Shown piece by piece: positions 8,844 through 17,380 of a DNA stretch of 64,000 nucleotides (positions are counted from its first letter, which is position 1; every line of letters starts with the position of its first letter). The position numbers were made by a program, and so were the translations under genes. The stretch covers positions 1 through 64,000 of the forward strand of contig NZ_MCNV01000003.1 in NCBI RefSeq assembly GCF_001718195.1, read 5' to 3'. Source of the stretch: Paraburkholderia nodosa. Its GTDB lineage: Bacteria; Pseudomonadota; Gammaproteobacteria; Burkholderiales; Burkholderiaceae. The notes under the pieces were generated by a model. That model searched no databases, had not been told where the DNA came from, and saw only the letters and a program-made list of their open reading frames with translations.

Positions 8844-10105
8844 CGGACGGCACCATGCAACAACCCAATCCAGGCCAGCGCAGCGTGCGCGCGCTCGACT
8901 GGCTGAACTTCTTCGTGGCGAACGTACAGACGGGCTTCGGGCCGTTCATTGCGTCGTATCTGGCATCGCACAAGTGGACCCAGGGCGAGATCGGCCTGGC
9001 GCTTTCGGTGGGCACGATCAGCGCGATGGTGAGCCAGGTGCCGGGCGGCGCCGCTGTGGACGCCCTGCGCAACAAGAAGGCCGCCGCCGCGTGGGCGATC
9101 ATCGCGATCATCATCTCTGCCGTCCTGCTCGCCGCGAGCCCGACCGTCGTGGCGGTGATGGCCGCCGAGGTCTTCCACGGCTTCGCCAGCTGCATGCTCG
9201 TGCCGGCCATGGCGGCGCTCGCCCTCGCGCTGGTGGGTCGCCAGAACCTGGGCGACCGGCTTGGCCGCAACGCGCGCTGGGCCTCGATCGGCAGCGCGGT
9301 GGCCGCCGGCCTGATGGGCCTCTGCGGCGAGTACTGGTCGCCGCGCTCCGTGTTCTGGCTGACGGCTGCGCTCGCGTTGCCCGCGCTCGTCGCGCTCGCG
9401 ATGATCGAGTACGACCAGAACGCCGCCTACGCCAAACCCGCGGCCAGGCCCGGCAAGGCCGCCGCGGCAGTTGCCGGCGAACCGCGCGAAACGATCCTCG
9501 ACCTGCTGCGCGACCGGCGCATGCTGACCTTCGCGGCCTGTGTGGTGCTGTTCCACCTCTCGAACGCCGCGATGCTCAACCTCGCCGCCGGCGAAGTGAC
9601 GGCCGGCATGGGCGACAACGTTCAGCTCGTGATCGCGGCGTGCATCATCGTGCCGCAAGCCATCGTCGCGTTGATGTCACCCTGGGTCGGCCGCACCGCG
9701 CAGGCCTGGGGGCGCCGCCCCGTGCTGATTCTGGGCTTTTGCGCGCTGCCGCTGCGGGCGCTGCTGTTCGCCGCCGTGGGCAACCCCTACTTCCTCGTCC
9801 CGGTGCAGATGCTCGACGGCCTGTCGGCCGCCGTGTTCGGCGTGATGCTGCCGCTCATCGCCGCCGACGTGGCGGGGGGCAAGGGCCGCTACAACCTGTG
9901 TATCGGGCTCTTCGGACTGTCGGCGGGGATCGGGGCGACGCTTTCGACGGCCCTTGCCGGCTTTATCGCCGATCACCTGGGCAATACGGTGAGCTTCCTC
10001 GCGCTCGCGAGCGCGGGCGCCGCCGCCGTGCTGCTGGTTTGGCTTGCGATGCCCGAGACGCGCGACGCGCTCGAAGAGGAAAACGCCCGCGACGCCACCG
10101 TGTGA
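8840..10105 (+). CDS. MFS family transporter
   Basis: A 421-residue major facilitator with about 12 hydrophobic segments in two halves, split by a basic cytoplasmic loop (KPAARPGKAAAAVAGEPRE) at about residues 185-205. N-terminal landmarks are DWLNFFVANVQTGFGPFIAS and the loop DALRNKKAAAAWA, in the position of the MFS loop 2-3 motif. It resembles the set of Burkholderia MFS proteins whose substrates are unknown. The start at 8840 overlaps the lipoprotein stop (ATGA), which suggests coupled translation; an alternative ATG lies at 8852. A terminator follows about 80 bp after the stop. Coupling to a PRC-barrel lipoprotein is unusual and gives no substrate hint. Confidence 0.85.
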   Translation: MTDGTMQQPNPGQRSVRALDWLNFFVANVQTGFGPFIASYLASHKWTQGEIGLALSVGTISAMVSQVPGGAAVDALRNKKAAAAWAIIAIIISAVLLAASPTVVAVMAAEVFHGFASCMLVPAMAALALALVGRQNLGDRLGRNARWASIGSAVAAGLMGLCGEYWSPRSVFWLTAALALPALVALAMIEYDQNAAYAKPAARPGKAAAAVAGEPRETILDLLRDRRMLTFAACVVLFHLSNAAMLNLAAGEVTAGMGDNVQLVIAACIIVPQAIVALMSPWVGRTAQAWGRRPVLILGFCALPLRALLFAAVGNPYFLVPVQMLDGLSAAVFGVMLPLIAADVAGGKGRYNLCIGLFGLSAGIGATLSTALAGFIADHLGNTVSFLALASAGAAAVLLVWLAMPETRDALEEENARDATV

Positions 10106-10186
10106 GCGGTGCGCCGCCGGGGCGGGCGCCGGTTGCGCCTGCGCCGACGGATGGCGGCGACCCGCCTTTCACCCTGCAAACGAACA

Positions 10187-10210
10187 ACGGCGCCCTTGAG
10201 GCGCCGTTTT
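10187..10210 (+). terminator. Rho-independent terminator after the lipoprotein-MFS operon
   Basis: Stem ACGGCGCC (10187-10194) and GGCGCCGT (10200-10207) around the loop CTTGA, followed by TTT and then GTTCTTG. Compact, GC-rich and correctly placed 80 bp after the MFS stop. Confidence 0.85.
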
Positions 10211-10319
10211 GTTCTTGTGCAGTTCATGACATGAGCATGACGAGGTGTGACCAGCCACGTGGCATGTGAGCGGCGGGTGGCATACCCGCGCGGGCGACCG
10301 GTGCGCCCTGGGACGCCGC

Positions 10320-10793
10320 TCAGGCGGCCAGCGCCTCGTCCAGACGCGCCGCGACCACGGCGTTGGGCAGGTTGTCGAGCTTGCTCGCGAGGATCATCGC
10401 GTCGGCATTGGCCGGGCGGTGACGGCGATTGGGGCTCGGCCGGAACACCGCGTCGCCGCGGCGGATCTTCTCGCCGGTCAGCGCACAAACGGCGCTGCGG
10501 CGCGCCGTGCAGACCCGCCACAACTGGTCGGAGTAACGGCCATAGGTGGCGTCGCTCCAGCAAACGGTGATGCTGTCCGGATCATGCCGCCGGATCAACG
10601 TGATGCCCTGCGCATCCCACGAACGGACGGTGGCACGCCGCCGGTTCGCCGCCTCCGATGCGCCGCGTGTGATGGGTACCGGTTTGCAGCTTCTGCCGCC
10701 TTCGAATTCGCCGTCCAGGCTTAACGGCTCGGAAGCCGCGGACAGAAGGTCAATGGTTTGTTGCCAAACGCTGCCGGTATCTAATTTCGTCAT
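10320..10793 (-). CDS. DUF3331 domain protein
   Basis: A 157-residue protein of DUF3331, a family found almost only in Burkholderia and relatives. Recognised from the central IRRHDPDSITVCWSDATYGRYSDQLW and the segment CALTGEKIRRGDAVFRP, where two Cys (VCTARRSAVCALTG) may form a small structural site. The last third contains the family's NADAMILAS. Function unknown. It is a single gene with an AT-rich upstream region of about 760 bp, and it converges on the MFS transporter gene with the terminator at 10187 between them. Confidence 0.8.
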   Translation of the reverse strand: MTKLDTGSVWQQTIDLLSAASEPLSLDGEFEGGRSCKPVPITRGASEAANRRRATVRSWDAQGITLIRRHDPDSITVCWSDATYGRYSDQLWRVCTARRSAVCALTGEKIRRGDAVFRPSPNRRHRPANADAMILASKLDNLPNAVVAARLDEALAA

Positions 10794-11555
10794 AATGCAC
10801 CTCGTGCACGTGGAAACGATTCAAATATGCCGGTCGAATAAGCACTCTGCCACGTCCGGATTATAGCGTGTCCAACTCGCAATCCACAGGAAAAACGCAA
10901 TTTTCACACGATAATGCGAAACGCAAAAGACGAGACGGCAGAGCTTTCAGTTCCGGCTGTACGCCTCCAATGTTGGTTTCTTTACATCCGTGAACTTTTT
11001 TGCCGATTTGATGATACTTAACAATCTCACTGCGGAAAAAATAACCGGTTTCAGGCCTGGATGTCACGCGTCGCGCGACTTTCCACATAACTGAATTGTT
11101 ACACCGCCCGCTGCGCCACGCGCGCGCATAAAGCCCGAAATGCCCGCCCATGGCCGGTCTCGCGGTCTTTACCGGCATCGCGACGGCTCCACTCTTACAC
11201 ACGGGACGTGACCGATCAATGAAACGCAATGCATCTATTCGACATTGGTGCATCAGACATATCACATACTAAACGTCAGTCTATTGGACGCGAAATTCTC
11301 GCACGAAGCTTGCATTCTCCACACCCATAGAATATCGAAGCATTCCACTATTCGAAAAGCAATTAATGGATTTCGGATATTGCTTTAGATGCATTGCCGC
11401 GACCCAATGCTGACATTGTGCAACTCGCAGGAGAGAAATAGCAACAAAACGGTGATGTTACGAGCCCTGTCGTGCGCACCGAAAGTCAGCACACTAATCC
11501 ACCATTGAATCCGTGGATAAAGACAAACGAATGAAGCTATCGCGCGGCGCGCATC
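10794..11555. other. AT-rich intergenic region of about 760 bp
   Basis: Base composition drops clearly relative to the rest of the window; stretches such as 11266-11440 look close to 40-45% GC by eye. The longest frame (10861-11265, minus) has no family resemblance, no ribosome-binding site and a non-native composition, so I do not call it. The region lies upstream of the DUF3331 gene and beyond the stop of argP. It may be a promoter-rich or horizontally acquired remnant; nothing identifiable is left in it. Confidence 0.45.
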
Positions 11556-12464
11556 TTATGTCCCGCGGCCCTGATCGAGAAATTCGCCGGCGCGCACCTT
11601 GAGCATGGCGCCGAAGTCGTCGAGCCAGCCAATGGAAAGCCGCCAGCTTTGCCAGTACAGTTCGACGTCGAGCGCGCGGCCGGGCGTAAGCTCGACGAGT
11701 TCGCCACGCGCGAGATGCGGCGCGATCATGCGCTCCGGGCACATGCCCCAGCCCAGACCGTTCAGGCAGCAGCGCAGAAACCCGGCCACATGAGGAATCC
11801 AGTGCAGCGGCGCGTCGATCTGCGCGCGCGTGATGCGGCGAATGAAGCGCTTTTGCAGTTGATCCTTGGGATTGAACTCGACGCACGGCGCGTGGCGCAG
11901 CGTGTCGCGCGTCACCCCTTGCGCGAAATGCCGCTCGAAGAACGCCGGCGAGCACACCGCGAGGTAGCGCATGCGCCCGAGGCGCGTCGAGCGGCAGCCC
12001 TGCACGGGCTCGGCCTGCGTCGTGACGGCGCCCTGCACGCTCCCGTCGCGCATGCGTTGCGCGGTGTGATCCTGGTCGTCGATCACGAGATCGAGCAGAA
12101 CGCCGCGCTCGACGCAGAAGCCCGCCACGGCGTCGATGAACCAGGTACCCACGCTGTCGTCGTTCACGGCCACCCGTAGCGTCGGCCGCGCCGCCCCCAG
12201 CGCGCTCGTGAAGGTCGGCATCGCCCCGCCCAGCTCCGCCTCGAGCAATTGCACGCGCTCCGTGTGACGGCACAGCAGCGCGCCGGAAGCCGTCGCGACA
12301 CAAGGCTGGCCGCGCTTCACTAGCACAGTGCCCACGCGCTCCTCCAGCAGCTTCACGCGCTGCGAAACCGCCGAGGGCGTAACGTTGAGTGCGCCCGCGG
12401 CGCGATCGAATGAACCATGCCGCACGACGGCGGCGAGCGCATCGAGCAAGGCATAGTCGAGCAT
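11556..12464 (-). CDS. argP: LysR family regulator ArgP (IciA)
   Basis: A 302-residue LysR regulator of the ArgP/LysG type, which senses lysine and arginine and activates the basic amino acid exporter gene. The start of the helix-turn-helix domain (MLDYALLDALAAVVRHGSFD, RAAGALNVTPSAVSQRVKLL) is characteristic of ArgP, including the unusual early LDYALL in place of the generic LysR N-terminus. Effector-domain blocks such as VNDDSVGTWFIDAV and LNGLGWGMCPE also fit. It is divergent from argO (12609) with 144 bp between, the classical argP-argO arrangement, which strongly supports both calls. Confidence 0.93.
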   Translation of the reverse strand: MLDYALLDALAAVVRHGSFDRAAGALNVTPSAVSQRVKLLEERVGTVLVKRGQPCVATASGALLCRHTERVQLLEAELGGAMPTFTSALGAARPTLRVAVNDDSVGTWFIDAVAGFCVERGVLLDLVIDDQDHTAQRMRDGSVQGAVTTQAEPVQGCRSTRLGRMRYLAVCSPAFFERHFAQGVTRDTLRHAPCVEFNPKDQLQKRFIRRITRAQIDAPLHWIPHVAGFLRCCLNGLGWGMCPERMIAPHLARGELVELTPGRALDVELYWQSWRLSIGWLDDFGAMLKVRAGEFLDQGRGT

Positions 12465-12608
12465 TAGCGTTCCTTAATCCGGTTAATGAAAATGAGCTTT
12501 GCTTATGCGGCTCCTGGCGGCAGACTAACGCCATTCCCTGTCGATGTCCAATGACCGCAGGCGCTGCGCACCGCGCCGCCCGCGGCGCCTACTTTCTTCG
12601 CAACCGTC

Positions 12609-13226
12609 ATGAACTGGCTCGCTTTCACTCACGGCGCGGCGCTCTGCGCCTCGCTCATCGTCACGATCGGCGCACAGAATGCGTTCGTGCTGCGTCAGGG
12701 CATCCTGCGCTCGCACGTCGGCAAGATCGTCCTGCTCTGCACACTGTCCGATTTCGTGCTGATCGGCGCGGGGGTAGGCGGCGCTTCGGCGCTCGTCGAG
12801 CGCTATCCGACCTTCGTGCACATCGTGCTGTACGTGGGGCTCGTCTGGCTCGTGTGGTTCGGCATCGGCGCGCTGCGCCGTGCGGTGCGCCCGTCGCACG
12901 CGGTGCTGGACAGCCATGCCGCGGCGGATGCGCCCGAACAGCGCGCCTGGCCGATCATCCTCATGACGCTCGCGTTCACCTGGCTCAATCCGCACGTGTA
13001 TCTCGACACCTTCCTGCTGATCGGCACGGCTGGCGCGAGAGAACCGCAAGGCAGCCGCCTCGCCTTCGCGATCGGCGCGATGTCCGTGAGCGCGGTGTGG
13101 TTCGTCGCGCTCGGCTACGGCGCACGCGTGCTTGCGCCGCTGTTCCGGCGTGCGGGTGCATGGCGCGTGCTCGACGGCGCTATCGGCGGGATGGTGCTGT
13201 TGATCGCCTTTGCGCAATTGCGTTGA
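12609..13226 (+). CDS. argO: LysE/ArgO family L-arginine/L-lysine exporter
   Basis: A 205-residue inner-membrane exporter of the LysE superfamily. Signature LIVTIGAQNAFVLRQGILRS in the first helix (residues about 15-34), the region LWCGVGAL-like FGIGALRRAV, and the conserved LTLAFTWLNPHVYLDTFLL block are all present; six hydrophobic segments are expected. Divergent from argP, which would activate it when basic amino acids accumulate. The ATG at 12609 starts MNWLAFTHG, the normal family N-terminus. Confidence 0.93.
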   Translation: MNWLAFTHGAALCASLIVTIGAQNAFVLRQGILRSHVGKIVLLCTLSDFVLIGAGVGGASALVERYPTFVHIVLYVGLVWLVWFGIGALRRAVRPSHAVLDSHAAADAPEQRAWPIILMTLAFTWLNPHVYLDTFLLIGTAGAREPQGSRLAFAIGAMSVSAVWFVALGYGARVLAPLFRRAGAWRVLDGAIGGMVLLIAFAQLR

Positions 13227-13573
13227 CGTCCACGAAAGCGCGATGCGCGGCGAGCGCACTTGCCGCGTGTGCCGCGTTTTCCATGACGACCCGCTACCCC
13301 ACGCGGCAAGCGTGCCGCACCGCCATGCTCAGGCCCGCTCGTTCGCGCCGCGATTGTTCAACGATTCGATATGGAGCGGCCCGTTATTGCGCCGAACGAG
13401 ACAGACTCGATCGGAAGCGGCAGTCGGCCTTCTCGCGCGACGTCTGAACGATAGCTAACGATTCGACGGCACGTCGCGCTCATCGCGCATCGCGCCGGTT
13501 CGAAGTAAGCTCTTGCGACGACTGCAATCTCTTCTGCACTGCGTGCCTTTGCCGCCAGCAAAAGAACAGCGAG
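13227..13573. other. 347-bp intergenic region
   Basis: Between argO and the ferritin-like gene. I see no gene, strong hairpin with a T run, or repeat in it. Just before the next gene the weak sequence AACAGCGAG precedes the ATG at 13574. It presumably contains that gene's promoter. Confidence 0.35.
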
Positions 13574-14566
13574 ATGGACGACCTGATCCTCGACGCCTTC
13601 GATGCGTCGCAACTGATTCCCGGCTTCCACGCGCCAGCGCTGCCCGTCGAGCGTCCGGACCGCGAAACGCTCGACGCCGCCGAGCGCAACACGCGCCACT
13701 GGACGAGCCGTGTCACCGGTGCGCTCACGCCGGGCTCCGACGTGCATCGCGACGAAATGTGCCGCATGTTCCGCGAGACCTTCAATCCTTACCGGCCCTC
13801 GGTACTCGATTGGCCGCAGCTCGAAGCCGCGGCGCTCAAGCGCATTACCGATCTGCCCATCTGGGACATCGCCGTGCAAACGGAAGGCCGCGCGCGCCTG
13901 CGCATGGCCGCCTATGCCGCCTCGCTCGACGACGCCGTAATGCGCGACGCGCTCGCACTCAACGCGTGGGAGGAGAACCGCCACAAGGAAGTGCTCTCGC
14001 GCATGGTGGCGGCGTACGGCATCAAGCTCGCGAGCGAGCCGCCCTACGTGTACCCCAAGGACGCCGAATGGGCCTACCTCGTGACGGGCTATAGCGAATG
14101 CGTGGACAGCTTCTTCGCGTTCGGCCTCTTCGAAGTGGCGCGACGCTCGGGCCTCTTTCCGCCCGAACTCATCGACACGTTCGAGCCCGTCATGCAGGAA
14201 GAATGCCGCCATATCCTGCTGTTCGCGAACTGGGTGGCCTGGCACCGAGTCCGGCTCACCTGGTGGCAACGCATTCGCTTCGAGTTGAAGGTGGCCGGCG
14301 TCTGGGCCTTTCTGGCGTGGGAACGCGTTGGCCTCGCGCGCGCCATGGATGCCGAGGGCAACGAACACCGGCACGACAACAACTTCACGATGAACGGCGC
14401 GCAGCAGGTGACGGACGTGGACATCAGCGTACCGGAACTCATGCACCTGTGTCTCGCCGAGAACGAGCGGCGCTTTGCGGGCTACGACAAGCGTCTGCTG
14501 CGCCCGGTGACCATGCCGCGGCTCGTGCGCTTCGCACTGCGCTTCGTGCGCGACAAGAAGCACTGA
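13574..14566 (+). CDS. Ferritin-like di-iron protein
   Basis: A 330-residue protein with a complete set of ferritin-like di-iron ligands: E104, E134 and H137 (in WEENRHKE), E175 (in GYSECVDSF), and E210 and H213 (in QEECRHI). Spacing and the two ExxH motifs fit a four-helix di-iron oxidase/oxygenase rather than an iron-storage ferritin. The closest described behaviour would be that of N-oxygenases or desaturase-like enzymes; the substrate is unknown. Long hydrophobic stretches are absent apart from one Trp/Ala-rich helix ([14 protein letters not shown]). It stands alone, 206 bp before etfB. The start at 13574 is the only ATG giving this length. Confidence 0.82.
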   Translation: MDDLILDAFDASQLIPGFHAPALPVERPDRETLDAAERNTRHWTSRVTGALTPGSDVHRDEMCRMFRETFNPYRPSVLDWPQLEAAALKRITDLPIWDIAVQTEGRARLRMAAYAASLDDAVMRDALALNAWEENRHKEVLSRMVAAYGIKLASEPPYVYPKDAEWAYLVTGYSECVDSFFAFGLFEVARRSGLFPPELIDTFEPVMQEECRHILLFANWVAWHRVRLTWWQRIRFELKVAGVWAFLAWERVGLARAMDAEGNEHRHDNNFTMNGAQQVTDVDISVPELMHLCLAENERRFAGYDKRLLRPVTMPRLVRFALRFVRDKKH

Positions 14567-14772
14567 CGCTCCCCCCTTCCCCTGCACGCGCGCCGCTTCG
14601 TTCGAACGGACGATTGCGACGCGCGCTGCTTTCATGTGACGCTTCGCGCCCATGCAGGTTGCGCGGTGCCGCTTTAGCGTGCTCGAAGCACGCCTTCCGC
14701 AAAGCTGAATTCCGCGCAGCTCACGCGTCTGTCACAGTGACGAAAGCATTGCCCCTATCGAGGAGAGAGAGC

Positions 14773-15522
14773 TTGAAAATTCTGGTGCCCGTCAAGCGCG
14801 TGGTCGATTACAACGTGAAGGTCCGAGTGAAGTCGGACGGCACGGGGGTGGATATCGCCAATGTGAAATTTTCGATGAACCCGTTCGATGAAATTGCCGT
14901 TGAAGAAGCGGTGCGTCTGAAGGAAGCCGGCGTGGCGACCGAAGTCATTGCCGTTTCGTGCGGTGTATCGCAGGCCCAGGAAACGCTGCGCACGGCCCTC
15001 GCTATCGGCGCGGATCGTGCCGTGCTGGTGGAGTCGAACGACGATCTGCAGCCGCTCGCCGTGGCGAAGCTTTTGAAAGCGCTCGTCGACAAGGAACAGC
15101 CGTCGCTGATCATCCTCGGTAAGCAAGCCATTGATGACGATTCGAATCAGACCGGGCAGATGCTCGCTGCGCTGGCAAACTTGCCGCAAGCGACGTTCGC
15201 CTCGAAGGTGGTCGTGGCCGACGGCAAGGCGACCGTGTCGCGCGAAGTGGACGGTGGCGCGGAAACGCTGTCGCTCAAGCTACCCGCGGTCGTCACCACG
15301 GACCTGCGCTTGAACGAACCGCGCTACGTCACGCTGCCGAACATCATGAAGGCGAAGAAGAAGCCTTTGGAGACGCTCAAGCCTGAAGACCTGGGTGTCG
15401 ACGTCGCGCCGCGTCTGAAGACGCTGAAGGTTGCCGAGCCGCCGAAGCGCAGCGCAGGCGTGAAGGTGCCGGACGTGAAGACGCTGGTCGAGAAGCTGAA
15501 GACGGAAGCCAAGGTGCTGTAA
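14773..15522 (+). CDS. etfB: Electron transfer flavoprotein beta subunit (FixA/EtfB)
   Basis: A 249-residue subunit of the cytoplasmic electron transfer flavoprotein, which passes electrons from acyl-CoA dehydrogenases to ETF:ubiquinone oxidoreductase. The N-terminus [19 protein letters not shown], the AMP-site region ([20 protein letters not shown] and [14 protein letters not shown]), the recognition-loop stretch ([20 protein letters not shown]) and the C-terminal [15 protein letters not shown] are all typical. The start is TTG at 14773 behind GAGGAGAGAGAG; longer ATG frames upstream are rejected because they read non-coding DNA. Spaced 14 bp before etfA. The pair may serve the acyl-CoA dehydrogenases encoded nearby at 19996 and 31752. 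Confidence 0.96.
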   Translation: MKILVPVKRVVDYNVKVRVKSDGTGVDIANVKFSMNPFDEIAVEEAVRLKEAGVATEVIAVSCGVSQAQETLRTALAIGADRAVLVESNDDLQPLAVAKLLKALVDKEQPSLIILGKQAIDDDSNQTGQMLAALANLPQATFASKVVVADGKATVSREVDGGAETLSLKLPAVVTTDLRLNEPRYVTLPNIMKAKKKPLETLKPEDLGVDVAPRLKTLKVAEPPKRSAGVKVPDVKTLVEKLKTEAKVL

Positions 15523-15536
15523 GGAGCGAGACGAAA

Positions 15537-16472
15537 ATGACGAATCTGGTTATTGCTGAACACGACAATCAGTCGATCAAGGCTGCAACGCTGAACACGG
15601 TCGCCGCAGCACAGATAATTGGCGGCGACGTTCACGTGCTGATTGCGGGCCACAACGCACAGGCCGCTGCCGATGCAGCCGCGCAGATCGGAGGCGTCGC
15701 AAAGGTGCTGCTTGCCGACGCGCCGCAACTCGAACAAGGTCTCGCGGAAAACGTCGAAGCGACGGTCCTCAATATCGCAAGGAACTACTCGCACATCCTG
15801 GCCCCGGCAACAGCCGCAGGCAAGAACGTCGCCCCGCGCGTTGCCGCGAAGCTCGACGTCGCCCAGATCAGCGACATCGTCGCGGTGCACAGCGCCGACA
15901 CGTTCGAGCGTCCGGTCTACGCGGGCAATGCAATCGCGACGGTGCAGTCGGTCGATCCGATCAAGGTCATCACGGTCCGTTCGACGGCGTTCGATGCAGT
16001 CGCTGCCGTTGGCGGCAACGCAGCGATCGAAAAGATCGAAGCCGCAGCCGACAGCGGACTTTCACAATTCGTGAGCCGCGAAGTGACCAAGCTCGACCGT
16101 CCGGAACTCACGAGCGCGAAGATCATCGTCTCGGGCGGCCGGGGTCTGGGCAGCGGCGAGAACTACACCAAGGTTCTGGAGCCGCTCGCGGACAAGCTCA
16201 ACGCCGCACTTGGCGCCTCGCGCGCAGCGGTGGATGCTGGTTACGTGCCGAACGACTATCAGGTCGGCCAAACCGGCAAGATCGTCGCGCCGCAGCTGTA
16301 CGTGGCCGTCGGTATCTCGGGTGCGATCCAGCATCTGGCCGGCATGAAGGACTCGAAGGTCATCGTCGCGATCAACAAGGACGAAGAAGCGCCGATTTTC
16401 AGCGTGGCCGACTACGGCCTCGTGGGCGACCTGTTCACGGCCGTACCGGAACTCGCTCGGGCAATCGGCTAA
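15537..16472 (+). CDS. etfA: Electron transfer flavoprotein alpha subunit (FixB/EtfA)
   Basis: A 311-residue partner of EtfB carrying the FAD. The C-terminal FAD signature is complete: [20 protein letters not shown] followed by [13 protein letters not shown], at about residues 235-270. The stretch [12 protein letters not shown] (about 198) is the other conserved FAD-domain motif. The N-terminal domain starts [19 protein letters not shown]. The gene is preceded by AAGGAGCGAGACGAAA, which gives a good ribosome-binding site. It forms an operon with etfB, and a strong terminator follows its stop. Confidence 0.96.
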   Translation: MTNLVIAEHDNQSIKAATLNTVAAAQIIGGDVHVLIAGHNAQAAADAAAQIGGVAKVLLADAPQLEQGLAENVEATVLNIARNYSHILAPATAAGKNVAPRVAAKLDVAQISDIVAVHSADTFERPVYAGNAIATVQSVDPIKVITVRSTAFDAVAAVGGNAAIEKIEAAADSGLSQFVSREVTKLDRPELTSAKIIVSGGRGLGSGENYTKVLEPLADKLNAALGASRAAVDAGYVPNDYQVGQTGKIVAPQLYVAVGISGAIQHLAGMKDSKVIVAINKDEEAPIFSVADYGLVGDLFTAVPELARAIG

Positions 16473-16502
16473 TACCGCCGCCAGGCTGGCAGCAAAAAAC
16501 GG

Positions 16503-16535
16503 AAGGCGCCTTTGTGAAAACAAGGCGCCTTCTTT
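16503..16535. terminator. Bidirectional terminator between etfA and the CitE-type lyase gene
   Basis: Stem AAGGCGCCTT (16503-16512) with AAGGCGCCTT (16522-16531), extended by GT/AC around a short AAAA loop, then TCTTTAT on the plus strand. On the other side a run of A (CAAAAAACGG) gives a T run on the minus strand, so it can end both etfBA and the convergent catabolic operon. Confidence 0.85.
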
Positions 16536-16576
16536 ATCGACTTCATCGCAGCAACTTCTACGACGACGGCAAGCGT

Positions 16577-17380
16577 TCAAGCACCCAGAATCCGCCGCGC
16601 CTTGAGGATCACCGGCATGTCGACCATCTTGCCTTCGAGCGCCACCGCCGCCCCGCCGCTCGCCTGCACCGCATCGAGCACGCGCTGCGCCCATGCGCGC
16701 TCAGCCTCGCTCCATGCGTACGCGCGATGCACAGGCTCGATCTGCTTCGGATGAATGCAAAGCTTGCCGCCGTAGCCGAATCGCCGTCCACGCCGTGCTT
16801 CACGCTCGAGAAGACCGGCATCGTCGAATACGGTCGAAACACCGTCCACGGGCGCCGCAATGCCCGCAAGGCGCGAGGCCAGCACGATCTGCGAACGGAA
16901 CGCGTCGAGTTCCTCGCCGTCGCCGTCGATACCCATATCCACCTGAAAGTCGAGCGTGCCGAACGCGACGCGCAGCACGCCTTGTGCGCGACACACTGCG
17001 TCCAGGCCCGCAATACCGCGCGCCGTTTCCACGATCGGCAACACGTGCAGCGCGCCGTGCGCGCCTGAGCGCACCGCCGCGACCTGCTCCGCGCTTTCCG
17101 CCTTCGGCAACATGATGCCCGCCACGCCCGCGTGTCCCGCGAGGGCGACGACATCATCGGCGAACCAGGGCGTGTCGGTGCCGTTCACGCGCACCCACAC
17201 GGGGCGCACGGGGTCCAGCGATACAAGCACGGCGTCGCGCGCCGCGCCCTTCTGGTCCGGCGCAACCGCATCTTCCAGATCGAAGATCACGGCATCCGCC
17301 CCTGCGCCACGCGCCTTCTCGAAGCGCTCGGGCCGGTTGCCCGGTACGAAGAGATACGAGCGGGAAAGCACGGCGCTCAT
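16577..17380 (-). CDS. HpcH/HpaI-family CoA ester lyase, CitE-type; candidate citramalyl-CoA lyase
   Basis: A 267-residue TIM-barrel lyase of the CitE/CoA ester lyase group. Motifs: SYLFVPGNRPERFEKA at the start, VIFDLEDAV with the metal-binding acid, MLPKAESAEQV, LPIVETARGI (metal-ligand Glu), and GGKLCIHPKQIEPV near residue 210. This branch cleaves citramalyl-CoA or related (malyl, citryl) thioesters to acetyl-CoA or pyruvate plus a second acid. It is the last gene of the long operon and overlaps the upstream MmgE/PrpD gene by ATGA, so ATG 17380 is chosen over the frame opening at 17437. Its association with an itaconyl-CoA hydratase-like and a CaiB-type gene points to (S)-citramalyl-CoA as substrate; this is inference. 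Confidence 0.82.
   Translation of the reverse strand: MSAVLSRSYLFVPGNRPERFEKARGAGADAVIFDLEDAVAPDQKGAARDAVLVSLDPVRPVWVRVNGTDTPWFADDVVALAGHAGVAGIMLPKAESAEQVAAVRSGAHGALHVLPIVETARGIAGLDAVCRAQGVLRVAFGTLDFQVDMGIDGDGEELDAFRSQIVLASRLAGIAAPVDGVSTVFDDAGLLEREARRGRRFGYGGKLCIHPKQIEPVHRAYAWSEAERAWAQRVLDAVQASGGAAVALEGKMVDMPVILKARRILGA

Noticed and set aside
10861..11265. 134-residue minus-strand frame in the AT-rich gap
   Set aside because: No ribosome-binding site, no family resemblance and unlike neighbouring codon use; left as non-coding.
14098..14772. N-terminally extended version of EtfB
   Set aside because: The frame continues upstream, but that sequence is the alternative-frame reading of the ferritin-like gene; the TTG at 14773 with its ribosome-binding site gives the canonical EtfB N-terminus.
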